DNA of 64,000 nucleotides, from positions 1,922,001-1,986,000 of the forward strand of contig NZ_JABBGB010000001.1 of assembly GCF_012927185.1 (NCBI RefSeq). The letters run 5' to 3'. Positions 36,295 through 44,597 of this stretch are shown here, one piece after another. Made by a program: the position numbers and the translations under genes. Origin of the DNA: Pseudoflavitalea sp. G-6-1-2. GTDB lineage: Bacteria; Bacteroidota; Bacteroidia; Chitinophagales; Chitinophagaceae. The number at the start of each line of letters is the position of its first letter. Position 1 is the first letter of the stretch. Under the pieces are notes generated by a model. The model was given only the letters and a program-made list of their open reading frames with translations, searched no databases and was not told the origin of the DNA.

Positions 36295-37275
36295 CTATGC
36301 CCCTTTGCGCAACGACAATGGATTAACACCGAATTTTTTCCTGAAGGCTTTGCCGAAATAACCTGCAGAACCAAATCCTGCCTGATATGCAATTTCATTT
36401 ACAGGCAATGCAGTGTTCAGCAATTGCTCTTTTGCCATCTCCAGTCTGTGGCTGATGAGGAAATCGATAACAGGACTATTGAACAGGGCTTTGAATCCTT
36501 TCTTGAGCGCAAACTCATTGAGGCCGGCTTGCTTTGCGAGTAACGACAGTGAGATGTCTTCTGCAAAATGTGTAAGCAGATAGTCGCGCACGAAATAAAG
36601 CTTCTCTTTGTCTGTTGCTGCAATCTCTTTGTGGGTGCGGCTTTCAGAAAGGCTATGTGCAATCAGCACCATCAGCTCTATCGATTTTGAATGGAGATAG
36701 ATCTTTTTGAGGGAGGGTGCAAAGTTGCAATGGATCATCTGATCGATGCAGCTGTCCATAGCGGTATTCATTTGCTGCCATTGCTGTGTGAGCAGGGAAG
36801 GAGCGCCGCTGGAAACCTTTGCCGTGAACTGGTCGGGAAGATTGTAGCCGTCTTCTCTCAGCTGCTGAAAACATTCGCGTGTGAACTGGAGGGAGAACAT
36901 TTCAGACTGATCACCGAAATGAGATAGCCGGCTGTTCAGTTGGTTGGCATAAAGAATATTGAACTGCCCGGAGCCAACCATCGACTGGCTGTTCAATTGC
37001 TGATAGTGGATGTTCATTCTGCCGCGCTTATTGAAGTAGATCTTCACGGCGTCGATATGATTGCTCACATCATAGATGGTATTCTGTTGCTGCTGCAATT
37101 TGTTGTAAGCCAGCCGGAATCCACCGAAACACCAGTTGCTGAACTGCATGCTCACTTTGCCAGCATCGATCTGGTGAAGGCTTTCAACCAGTTCAGCAGA
37201 ATTGAGATCTTTATCAGAGATGGAATTCTGATAAATGGGGTTAGGTGAACTGGAGTGGCGGAAAACTAATGACAT
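36295..37275 (-). CDS. AraC-family transcriptional regulator
   Basis: A 326-residue regulator with an N-terminal ligand/dimerisation region of about 220 residues and a C-terminal double HTH (LSLLAKQAGLNEFALKKGFKALF, then VNEIAYQAGFGSAGYFGKAFRKKFGVNP). The N-terminal part is not recognised as a known sensor. It is transcribed toward the GNAT gene, and direct repeats between them are a candidate site. It is divergent from a second AraC regulator, with 80 bases between. Confidence 0.88.
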   Translation of the reverse strand: MSLVFRHSSSPNPIYQNSISDKDLNSAELVESLHQIDAGKVSMQFSNWCFGGFRLAYNKLQQQQNTIYDVSNHIDAVKIYFNKRGRMNIHYQQLNSQSMVGSGQFNILYANQLNSRLSHFGDQSEMFSLQFTRECFQQLREDGYNLPDQFTAKVSSGAPSLLTQQWQQMNTAMDSCIDQMIHCNFAPSLKKIYLHSKSIELMVLIAHSLSESRTHKEIAATDKEKLYFVRDYLLTHFAEDISLSLLAKQAGLNEFALKKGFKALFNSPVIDFLISHRLEMAKEQLLNTALPVNEIAYQAGFGSAGYFGKAFRKKFGVNPLSLRKGA

Positions 37276-37355
37276 TTTATTCAGTAAGCTGATGTAAATG
37301 TACCAATTCCGGGAAATTTTTTTTGATTAAATTGCTGTAAGCAAACGCTTCTTCC

Positions 37356-38168
37356 ATGTTATTCCGGCAATTCCAGCCTATAGAACCATTGCGGCAATAT
37401 ATTTTGAAGATCTGGTACTTCAGTAGTGAAGCAATTCTGCCGAAAGAAGATATGAAGTTGATTGTTCCTACAGGGAGGGTCAAATTGCTGGTGCCTTTCA
37501 GACCTGTCAGCACTATCCGAATGAACGGGATAGTGCATACTTCCAAAGAACATTCCATCACACTCATTGGTATCACTGATGCTCCTCATCAGGTAAGTAC
37601 GGATGATCCGACAGGCACAATCGGTATAGAATTCAGTGCTGCCGGAGCTTACCGTTTTTTTCAACTTCATTATCAGGAGCTCAGGAATCATATGTTTCCT
37701 CTGACGGAATTATTCGGAAGAACAGCCCGGGAGCTACAGCAACTGATTGAAGAATCCGATATTCCGGAACAGAAAATAGCATTACTGCAACAATACCTCT
37801 TTCAACAATTGAGTTTACATGCAGAAGACAACGTGTTTGATTTTTGCATACAAAAAGTATTGCAGAGCAAAGGCCGTATTCCGGTGCAGGAGTTGGAAAG
37901 ACAGACCGGATTCAGCACTCGCTGGCTAAATATGAAATTCATGCAGAGAGTGGGTGTCAGCCCAAAGAACTATGCTTCCATCATCCGGTTTCAGGAGATC
38001 TATCAAACCTTGCTTTCAAAGAAAGAAACCCTTCTGCCCAGAGATCTCTACGATCATTATTACGATCAGTCTCATTTCATCAGAGATTTTAAAAGATTCA
38101 CCGGCATGGCGCCTTCACGGCTGGAGAAAATAGTGAATGAATTTGGCAGACAATACGCTATTGGGTAG
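37356..38168 (+). CDS. AraC-family transcriptional regulator (DUF6597-type N-terminus)
   Basis: A 270-residue regulator whose N-terminal sensor begins FQPIEPLRQYILKIWYF, typical of the DUF6597 group, and whose C-terminal HTH pair covers about 165-265 (VQELERQTGFSTRWLNMKF, then YDHYYDQSHFIRDFKRFTGMAPSRL). The effector is unknown. It is upstream of, and on the same strand as, an SRPBCC-domain gene 88 bases away, an arrangement often seen for activator-homologue pairs. Confidence 0.88.
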   Translation: MLFRQFQPIEPLRQYILKIWYFSSEAILPKEDMKLIVPTGRVKLLVPFRPVSTIRMNGIVHTSKEHSITLIGITDAPHQVSTDDPTGTIGIEFSAAGAYRFFQLHYQELRNHMFPLTELFGRTARELQQLIEESDIPEQKIALLQQYLFQQLSLHAEDNVFDFCIQKVLQSKGRIPVQELERQTGFSTRWLNMKFMQRVGVSPKNYASIIRFQEIYQTLLSKKETLLPRDLYDHYYDQSHFIRDFKRFTGMAPSRLEKIVNEFGRQYAIG

Positions 38169-38256
38169 GTCCTTCCGATTTGTACAATTTCAATTTCCTG
38201 TTTAGTTGGAGCTTTGCATAACCGGCTGATGATCCTGCCGGCAAAAACATTTCGTT

Positions 38257-38727
38257 ATGCAAATACAAAATTATCAATGTCACTTCACCGTTCCGGTGAG
38301 CACGGAAAAAGCATTCAATGCAATTAATGATGTGGAAGCGTGGTGGACGCAAAACACAACCGGGAAAAGCACTTCCCCTGGGGATGTTTTTACTGTCAGC
38401 TTTGGTAAAACTTTTGTGCATTTCAGTGTGCAGGAGTTGATACCTGGCCGGCAAGTCATCTGGAAGATCGAAGACAGCTGGCTTGATTTTGTTGAAGAGA
38501 AAGATTGGAATGGCACTTACCTTCACTGGCAGGTAATTCCAAAAGGAGACAGAACTGAAATAACGATGGTTCATATCGGCCTCACACCGATGCTGGCTTG
38601 TTTTGATCAGTGCGAAAAGGGATGGGATTTCTATGCCAAAGGTAGCCTGTATCGCCTGCTTACAGAGGGCGAGGGCATGCCTGATCAAAGAAGGTGCAGT
38701 ATTTCTGATGCTCAGGAGCAGAAATAA
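38257..38727 (+). CDS. SRPBCC (AHSA1-like) domain protein
   Basis: A 156-residue START/SRPBCC helix-grip fold protein, with CHFTVPVSTEKAFNAINDVEAWW at the start, GKTFVHFSVQELIPGRQVIWKIEDS in the core and GWDFYAKGSLYRLLTEGEG near the C-terminus. AHSA1-like proteins bind hydrophobic ligands; the function here is unknown. It is probably downstream of the AraC regulator in one unit and converges on nikR. Confidence 0.85.
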   Translation: MQIQNYQCHFTVPVSTEKAFNAINDVEAWWTQNTTGKSTSPGDVFTVSFGKTFVHFSVQELIPGRQVIWKIEDSWLDFVEEKDWNGTYLHWQVIPKGDRTEITMVHIGLTPMLACFDQCEKGWDFYAKGSLYRLLTEGEGMPDQRRCSISDAQEQK

Positions 38728-38728
38728 A

Positions 38729-38795
38729 AAACAAAATGCCCGAACGATCTGCCGGATGAGCTACTGTATCTCTCACCTGGCCAGACCATCCGGGT
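38729..38795 (-). terminator. possible terminator at the end of the urease operon
   Basis: On the minus strand downstream of nikR, CCGGATG and CATCCGG form a 7-bp stem with a long loop, and after a short segment the sequence runs into CATTTTGTTTTTTAT. The T-rich tail favours termination but the stem is imperfect. Confidence 0.35.
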
Positions 38796-38817
38796 CATTT
38801 CTGATTATGCTTAGGGA

Positions 38818-39219
38818 CTAAATAACTCTTGTCATCGAAAGTTGTCCGTGAATGATCCCTTTCACAGCTGTCAGCCGGTCTGCGAGATCTTTCAGTACAG
38901 ATGCTTTACCTTTCAGCGCGATGATCTCCATGCAATTGTCGTGATCGAGATGGATATGCTGCGAGCATAGGATCACATGATGAAAATCGTGCTGAATGTC
39001 GGTGATCTTATCCAGCAGATCCCTTCTGTGGTGATCGAAGAGCAGCGTGATGGATCCACCCACTACTTCATTGGAACTCCACTGCTTCTCCGTTTCCAGT
39101 TTTTGAATCAGGTGCCTGATTGCCTGGGACCGGTTGGGAAACTGATTGTCTTTGATGTAATTGTCGAGCAACTGCAATACTTCTTTCTCCACGGAAACAC
39201 CGAAACGGACTACTTTCAT
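38818..39219 (-). CDS. nikR: nickel-responsive regulator NikR
   Basis: A 133-residue regulator with an N-terminal ribbon-helix-helix (VVRFGVSVEKEVLQLLD) and a C-terminal ACT-like nickel-binding domain. The high-affinity nickel ligands of E. coli NikR (H76, H87, H89, C95) are conserved as H77, H88, H90 and C96 in HDFH, HIHLDHDNC. It should repress or activate transport and urease genes according to nickel. It is the last gene of the urease operon, 4 bases after the porin. Confidence 0.93.
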   Translation of the reverse strand: MKVVRFGVSVEKEVLQLLDNYIKDNQFPNRSQAIRHLIQKLETEKQWSSNEVVGGSITLLFDHHRRDLLDKITDIQHDFHHVILCSQHIHLDHDNCMEIIALKGKASVLKDLADRLTAVKGIIHGQLSMTRVI

Positions 39220-39223
39220 ATGC

Positions 39224-40447
39224 TTATAATGCGTTTACGAAATAGAGTACACCTACAGCGAACATATCCTGGCGGGTATTGCCATTTACCTTGCTCACTT
39301 CATTTCTGTACTTCTGTTCGTTGTTGTAGTAATAGCCAAATATTTTGAAATTCTGATGCTTTACAGGTTTGTATTCCAGTCCGCCGAGATACCCGATATT
39401 CTCTCTGAAATTGTTACCGGCCTTATTGGTTCCTTTTGTTTGTGAAGCAGCTTCATAGATGCCCTTAGCTGTAATGAACCAGCCCGGAACAAATTGATAG
39501 TCTACGCGAAGCACAGCGCTCTTGTAATTCACATCGCGCGCAAACACAGGCTGGAATGCAGGGTTCAGCGATGTCTGATATTTGTTGATGGATGGAGATG
39601 CAATATTTACGTAGTCGACTGCGAGCTTTTGTGTTTGCAGATCGAGATAGGCATTCCATTTTTTCAATACCAGTTTGTTGCCGATAGCCACGCTATGATT
39701 CACTTCTCCTTTTGCGTATTCTGAAATATTGTAGCTCCAGAAAGTATGCAGTTTTTTATCGAAAAGTTTACCGAGCCAGCTTGCATACACTCCCATGGGA
39801 GTTTTTGATCCTTTCAGTCCATCGGTTTTATAGCCGGTGTTGGCGATGAGTGTGTTGAAGTTGTCGTTCCATGTGTTGTGTACCTGCACATGCACGGAGT
39901 GGTTTTCGTTGATCTTGTAGTTCAGTCTCAACGCCATCAGAAAGAGATTGGTTTGCCTGTTCACGAATTCAGAATACTGATATTCGTAAGTTGGGTTGGT
40001 CTCGAATTCCCAGCTCCCGATATAGGCTGCCTGCTTACCGGCCGTGATGCTCCATTTTCTGTCTTTACCGAATTTGTAGGTAACGTTTGCGTGATCGATA
40101 GAGCCTGCGGAGTTATCCGTTGTATGTGGCGCCTGCGATCTGTTCAGCCGGTAACGAATTCTGAAATCGAGATCACTGGTGAGGTTGCCCAATACTTCAA
40201 AACGGGCTTCATTCATTTTGATGGAGCTCTGGTCGTCGCCTTTCAGCGGAACTTCCAGTGAACTGCGCAACAGAAAATTCAGATTGATTTTCTTCAACTC
40301 CGCGGGTTTGTCGCGGAAGAGAATGCGCGATTCGAATGGTTCGGAATCGTCAGCAGCCGTGTCGGTTTGCTTTACCTGATCCTGTGAGAAAGCGGCCTGG
40401 CCGATTGTCAGAGCTAAAGCACTGAATAAGATTTTTCTGTATGTCAT
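39224..40447 (-). CDS. outer-membrane porin (phosphate-selective porin O/P-like)
   Basis: A 407-residue predicted beta-barrel with signal MTYRKILFSALALTIGQAAFSQ. The alternating strands (for example DFRIRYRLNRSQAP, WSITAGKQAAYIGSWEF) and terminal strand FAVGVLYFVNAL resemble the OprO/OprP-like porin group. The substrate is not determined by sequence. Its place between hypB and nikR suggests a channel for urea, nickel or a product of urea hydrolysis (inference). Confidence 0.75.
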   Translation of the reverse strand: MTYRKILFSALALTIGQAAFSQDQVKQTDTAADDSEPFESRILFRDKPAELKKINLNFLLRSSLEVPLKGDDQSSIKMNEARFEVLGNLTSDLDFRIRYRLNRSQAPHTTDNSAGSIDHANVTYKFGKDRKWSITAGKQAAYIGSWEFETNPTYEYQYSEFVNRQTNLFLMALRLNYKINENHSVHVQVHNTWNDNFNTLIANTGYKTDGLKGSKTPMGVYASWLGKLFDKKLHTFWSYNISEYAKGEVNHSVAIGNKLVLKKWNAYLDLQTQKLAVDYVNIASPSINKYQTSLNPAFQPVFARDVNYKSAVLRVDYQFVPGWFITAKGIYEAASQTKGTNKAGNNFRENIGYLGGLEYKPVKHQNFKIFGYYYNNEQKYRNEVSKVNGNTRQDMFAVGVLYFVNAL

Positions 40448-40463
40448 GAAAATGAATTGCGAT

Positions 40464-41174
40464 TTAGTTTTTCTGGTTATTCTTTTTTTCTGCTACTTTT
40501 TCTACGAGCCAGTTGCACCATTCTTCCATTCCTTCTCCATTCAATGAGCTCACAGAAATCACCTGCAGATCGGGGTTTACTTCTCTCGCATCTTTTGCTG
40601 CAGCTTCAACTTTAAATGGCACATATGGCAGCAGGTCTGCTTTTGAAACCAGCATCAGTTCGCTGGTGAGGAACATGCGCGGATATTTTTTCGGCTTGTC
40701 GTCTCCTTCGGTGGAGGCGAGCAGGGTAACCCTGAAATCTTCTCCGAGATCGAATGCTGCCGGACAAACCAGATTGCCTACGTTCTCGATAATCAGCAGG
40801 TCCACACCTTCGAGGTCGATATGATCGAGGGCCTGCAACACCATCTGCGCTTCAATATGGCACATGCCGCCGGTTACGATCTGCAAAGCATTGATGCCTA
40901 CTTCGCGGAGACGAACTGCGTCGCGTTCTGTTTCGGGATCTCCTACCAGCACGGCGATCTTCAGTTTGTTCTGCAACATCTTTCCTGTCTGTTGCAGCAG
41001 GGTTGTTTTTCCGCTGCCGGGCGAAGAACAGATGTTCACTACCAGCAGATGAGGCAGCCGGTCCTTGATGGCCTTGGCCACAAAATCGTTTGCCTTCAGC
41101 AGGTTGAGGGTGGTATTGTCACAGGTAACTGAGCCGGCAGGCGCTCTGTTGCTCTTTGGTTTTGTATCCAGCAT
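40464..41174 (-). CDS. hypB: nickel incorporation GTPase HypB
   Basis: A 236-residue GTPase that delivers nickel to metalloenzymes. It has the P-loop SPGSGKTT (51-58), the metal-binding CH pair in GGMCHIE (C105-H106) and Cys137 in GNLVCPA, the residues that form the GTPase-domain metal site in other HypB proteins. The N-terminal His-rich stretch found in some homologues is absent. It sits 11 bases after hypA in the urease operon, with no hydrogenase genes in the window, which suggests it serves urease. Confidence 0.93.
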   Translation of the reverse strand: MLDTKPKSNRAPAGSVTCDNTTLNLLKANDFVAKAIKDRLPHLLVVNICSSPGSGKTTLLQQTGKMLQNKLKIAVLVGDPETERDAVRLREVGINALQIVTGGMCHIEAQMVLQALDHIDLEGVDLLIIENVGNLVCPAAFDLGEDFRVTLLASTEGDDKPKKYPRMFLTSELMLVSKADLLPYVPFKVEAAAKDAREVNPDLQVISVSSLNGEGMEEWCNWLVEKVAEKKNNQKN

Positions 41175-41185
41175 AAAACTTGTTT

Positions 41186-41530
41186 TTAATCGTTGATGAA
41201 TTCTACTTTGCTTATCCTCAGTTCTTCTCCCTGAATGATGGTGTTACTCGGCGCTCCGCACTCACACACAAATCTGTTCAGCTGCACAGGGAATTCTTTG
41301 TTGCAGCTTTTGCAAAAAGCTATCACAGGAAGCAGCTTCACTTCGAGATCCAGTTCAGCCAGCTTAGGCTCCTCAATGCGCATTGCTTCGAATGCATTTT
41401 GTATGAGGATGGGCTGCACATTGCAGAGCAACCCCGCTTCGATCTGCACTTTGGTGATCCTGTCGAGTTTGTCTCCATGATGCGCTTCGAGCGTTTGGAG
41501 AATGTCCCGTATGATAGCTACTTCATGCAT
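41186..41530 (-). CDS. hypA: nickel metallochaperone HypA
   Basis: A 114-residue HypA with the nickel-binding N-terminus MHE (His2) and a zinc loop C73xxC76 and C89xC91. Standard HypA has CxxC in the second half; here the spacing is CEC, so one ligand position is shifted or missing. HypA passes nickel with HypB, and in Helicobacter both serve urease as well as hydrogenase. It begins 3 bases after ureD ends. Confidence 0.92.
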   Translation of the reverse strand: MHEVAIIRDILQTLEAHHGDKLDRITKVQIEAGLLCNVQPILIQNAFEAMRIEEPKLAELDLEVKLLPVIAFCKSCNKEFPVQLNRFVCECGAPSNTIIQGEELRISKVEFIND

Positions 41531-41533
41531 AGA

Positions 41534-42691
41534 CTATTGTTTCTTTTTGTTGGCGGCAGTTTTGCCCGCTGCCTTTTTTGATGCTACGGTTTTGCCGGTG
41601 GCTTTCTTGGTCGCGCTCTTTTTTACGCTGGTAGCGGCTTTTGCGGGAACGGACTTAATGCTCGGAATTCCCGGCGACTTCACTTTTGCTTTGGCCGATT
41701 TTGCCGGACTTTTCTTCGTGGCTGTCTTAGTTGGTTTGGAAGATGAAGCCTTTGACGGTGCACTCTTTTTCGCAGGAGCTTTTTTTGCAGCCGCTTTCTT
41801 CGCTGTTTTTTTAACAGCAGGCTTCTTCACGGCTGCCGCCACTGCTGCGATGGTTTCAATTACAGGCGCAGGTTCTTCGTTGCCTTGTTTGTATTTGATG
41901 AAACTCCAGCACATATCTCCAATATTTGCCAGCCATTCGTGCATGGCATCGCCACTTTCTCCGAGTGTTCGGATCATGATGGCGTTGGGACCGCACTGCG
42001 TGAAGCCATAAATCATATCAGTGAATTGCGCCAGCAGAATTTCGTCGAGCTCTGCTTTGAATTCAACCGCATAGGGCGATACAATCAGGAGTGTGCCCTG
42101 GTGAGTATGTCCTTCAAAGAATAATATGTCCTCGATCGGCTGTTTGGTTGGCTGCATCAATTGATTGTCGAAGAAGATGAGTTTTTCATCCACATACACT
42201 TTTGTTTTGCTGTGGATACGTGTGAACTCGAATCTTTCTCCGGAATGGATGCGGCCTCCGCTGATGATATCTCCCCAGATGAGATGGCTGTTGCCTTTCA
42301 TGCGGATCTCATTGGTGGTATCGAACAGTGAATTTTTGAACGGGATCATTGGCTGAGGCAGGTATTGGAATGACGCTCCTGCATCGATCCGCACTTCCGT
42401 ATGCTGCACGGCTCCTTTTTCCATCGGATGCAGCTTGTTGAAAGATTGGGTGAAGAGCTTCATCTCCGTATTGGCAGGACAATGCACATCGATGTGCAGA
42501 TTGTCGCCATCCATCACACCGGGAGAGTAACACATCATCATTATCTCCAGATGATCCTGCAAATGCCTTGAACCGTAATGCACAATCTTGTACGGGATAT
42601 CAAAATAGCTGTCCTGCAACATGGTTTTGTTGTCTTCCAGTTTGCAGCTCAGAACTATCCGGCTTGATATGGAGTTGTCTTTTTGGATCAT
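41534..42691 (-). CDS. ureD: urease accessory protein UreD with a histone-H1-like C-terminal tail
   Basis: Residues 1-269 form a UreD/UreH domain (FDIPYKIVHYGSRHLQDHLEI at the start, KLHPMEKG and YLPQPMIPFKNSLF in the core), which binds the apo-urease with UreF and UreG. Residues about 288-385 are a low-complexity tail of KKxA/PAKK repeats, about one third Lys (32 by count), resembling bacterial histone H1-like proteins. Usual UreD proteins end near 270 residues. The tail is in frame with no intervening stop. The start overlaps the ureG stop by one base. Confidence 0.92.
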   Translation of the reverse strand: MIQKDNSISSRIVLSCKLEDNKTMLQDSYFDIPYKIVHYGSRHLQDHLEIMMMCYSPGVMDGDNLHIDVHCPANTEMKLFTQSFNKLHPMEKGAVQHTEVRIDAGASFQYLPQPMIPFKNSLFDTTNEIRMKGNSHLIWGDIISGGRIHSGERFEFTRIHSKTKVYVDEKLIFFDNQLMQPTKQPIEDILFFEGHTHQGTLLIVSPYAVEFKAELDEILLAQFTDMIYGFTQCGPNAIMIRTLGESGDAMHEWLANIGDMCWSFIKYKQGNEEPAPVIETIAAVAAAVKKPAVKKTAKKAAAKKAPAKKSAPSKASSSKPTKTATKKSPAKSAKAKVKSPGIPSIKSVPAKAATSVKKSATKKATGKTVASKKAAGKTAANKKKQ

Positions 42692-43326
42692 TATTGTTCC
42701 AGTAATGCGTATTTTTTAATCCAGTTGATCACATCGCTCAAACCCTGGTGTGTTTTGAGGTTGGTCTTGAGGAAGGGGCGTTCGCCGCGCATGCGTCTGG
42801 CATCGCTTTCCATCACATCGAGACTGGCGCCTACGTAAGGAGCGAGATCGATTTTGTTGATCAGCAGCAGATCGGAACGCGTGATGCCGGGGCCTCCCTT
42901 GCGTGGAATTTTTTCTCCTTCCGCCACATCGATCACGAAGATGGTGAGGTCGGCGAGATCAGGACTGAAAGTGGCTGCGAGGTTGTCGCCACCGCTCTCG
43001 ATGAACATCAGTTGCGTGTCGGGATGCAGCCTTGCCAGCTCTTCCACTGCTTCGAGGTTCATGCTCGCATCTTCACGGATGGCTGTATGCGGACAACCAC
43101 CGGTCTCTACACCTCTGATCCTTTCTGCAGGAAGTTTCGAGTTCTTGATCATGAACTGTGCATCTTCCTTGGTGTAGATATCATTGGTTACAACACAGAT
43201 GCTGTATTCATCGCTCATTACTCTGGTAAGTGCTTCGATCAGCGCTGTTTTGCCTGATCCTACAGGACCTGCCACGCCTATTTTCACGTATTTGCTCATG
43301 TGCGGATTTTGTTTTTTGTTTGGCAT
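42691..43326 (-). CDS. ureG: urease accessory GTPase UreG
   Basis: A 211-residue SIMIBI GTPase that drives nickel insertion. It has the P-loop GPVGSGKT, the metal-binding CPH in [22 protein letters not shown] and NKIDL. The start is ATG 43326, with ATG 43299 (MSKYVKIGV) as the shorter, more usual alternative. It lies 9 bases after ureF and overlaps ureD by one base. Confidence 0.95.
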   Translation of the reverse strand: MPNKKQNPHMSKYVKIGVAGPVGSGKTALIEALTRVMSDEYSICVVTNDIYTKEDAQFMIKNSKLPAERIRGVETGGCPHTAIREDASMNLEAVEELARLHPDTQLMFIESGGDNLAATFSPDLADLTIFVIDVAEGEKIPRKGGPGITRSDLLLINKIDLAPYVGASLDVMESDARRMRGERPFLKTNLKTHQGLSDVINWIKKYALLEQ

Positions 43327-43335
43327 CAAGTGATG

Positions 43336-44022
43336 CTATGAAATGTAAATTCTTGTGTACAATTTTTCGTGCTGCATGCATTTGATCTCTTGTCCGATGC
43401 AGCAGAGTCCGATCATGTCTTCATTCATGTCGTCCTGCTTTTTTACGAGGTCTTCAATGATGGGAAGGAGATCGAATAATATTTTTTGTCCTACCGTCTG
43501 ACTGATGGGGACTGATTTTGCACAGTTGGTAACGATGCCGTTCAGCGAATTGTAGTAGAATGCACCGAGTGCATCTTCTCTGCTGATGCCCGCTTCTTTT
43601 GCATACATGCCAAACGCCATGGCGTAATGACCATGCAGTTTTCCTTCCTGGATTTCTTTGAGATACCTGGTACAACTTTCATAAGGTTTCAACCCCTCTG
43701 TGAGTTTGAGAAAACGGATGGCGAGTTTCTGGCTGGCATCTCTGATCTCGGCGGGTGCTTTCAATGCAGTGACCAATTCGTCGAGGGCAGCGAATTGCGG
43801 CCAGAATTTTTTTCCTGCAACACAATGCCACGCCTTGTTGAGAAAGGCTGCATCGTTGTAATGGATATTGTGCATCAGCATCGTCCTGGCATAACTGGCA
43901 GCGGTTTCGTTGCTGTGCACTGCATTGGAGTTTACATAGGATTCCAGTCCGTATGAATGCGTGAAGCTCCCGATGGGGAACATGGAGTCGTTGATCTGTA
44001 ACAGTGTTAATAGCTTCTGCAT
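43336..44022 (-). CDS. ureF: urease accessory protein UreF
   Basis: A 228-residue all-helical UreF, with LLQINDSMFPIGSFTHSYGLE at the N-terminus (family signature) and HYAMAFGMYAKEAGI plus YNSLNGIVTNCAKSVPISQ in the middle. It bridges UreD and UreG in the maturation complex. It lies 10 bases after ureE and 9 before ureG. Confidence 0.94.
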   Translation of the reverse strand: MQKLLTLLQINDSMFPIGSFTHSYGLESYVNSNAVHSNETAASYARTMLMHNIHYNDAAFLNKAWHCVAGKKFWPQFAALDELVTALKAPAEIRDASQKLAIRFLKLTEGLKPYESCTRYLKEIQEGKLHGHYAMAFGMYAKEAGISREDALGAFYYNSLNGIVTNCAKSVPISQTVGQKILFDLLPIIEDLVKKQDDMNEDMIGLCCIGQEIKCMQHEKLYTRIYIS

Positions 44023-44032
44023 GTTTGGAGGT

Positions 44033-44473
44033 TTATCTGCCGTGGATCTGGAACAGATGTGTTTTCAATAATTTCTTCGATTCAACGCGTGGTTCATACC
44101 CGCCTCTTTCGAGCAGCGTGTAGAGCGGAGTTTCGTAAGCTACATTCACGGTATCCTGCGCGTCGATGTAGATGGGAATATGTTTGTTGCCGATCTCGAA
44201 ACAGATGATGCCCATATCCCGCATGGTTTTGGGCTGAAACACAATGCACTCGCATGGTCTGATCATTACCTGTACATAAGTTGTTTCATCCTCCCAGAGA
44301 ATATCGCCATCTTCCAATGGCTTGTTGCTGTTCTTCCGGATGGCCATTTCGAGCCCTCCGTTTGTTTTGCGGCGGATGATGCTCTTGCTCGTCTCGTACC
44401 ACTCGATTTCGAAATGGTCGGGCTGTTTGCCTGCCGGTGGAGTGGTGCTCCGGATTGCTTCTACTATGATCAT
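44033..44473 (-). CDS. ureE: urease accessory protein UreE
   Basis: A 146-residue nickel metallochaperone with an N-terminal peptide-binding domain and a C-terminal ferredoxin-like metal domain (VMIRPCECIVFQPKTMRDMGIICFEIGNKH). The C-terminus ends HGR with no His-rich tail, unlike K. aerogenes UreE. ATG 44473 (MIIVEAIRS) matches the family; ATG 44503 would add ten residues. It lies 124 bases after ureC. Confidence 0.9.
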   Translation of the reverse strand: MIIVEAIRSTTPPAGKQPDHFEIEWYETSKSIIRRKTNGGLEMAIRKNSNKPLEDGDILWEDETTYVQVMIRPCECIVFQPKTMRDMGIICFEIGNKHIPIYIDAQDTVNVAYETPLYTLLERGGYEPRVESKKLLKTHLFQIHGR

Positions 44474-44597
44474 CGTGGTGCCAAATTTTACAGAAGCCTG
44501 CATAGTGGTGAAATTTTGGTATCATCTCTATGCAGGCATGTACAAGAAAAATATTCCTGGGTACCGGGTACGGATTAGGTTTTCCCGGAGTGATTTT

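Noticed and set aside
38818-41530. HypA/HypB/NikR as part of a hydrogenase cluster
   Set aside because: No hydrogenase structural or other hyp genes are in the window, while the genes directly follow ureD with 3-base spacing.
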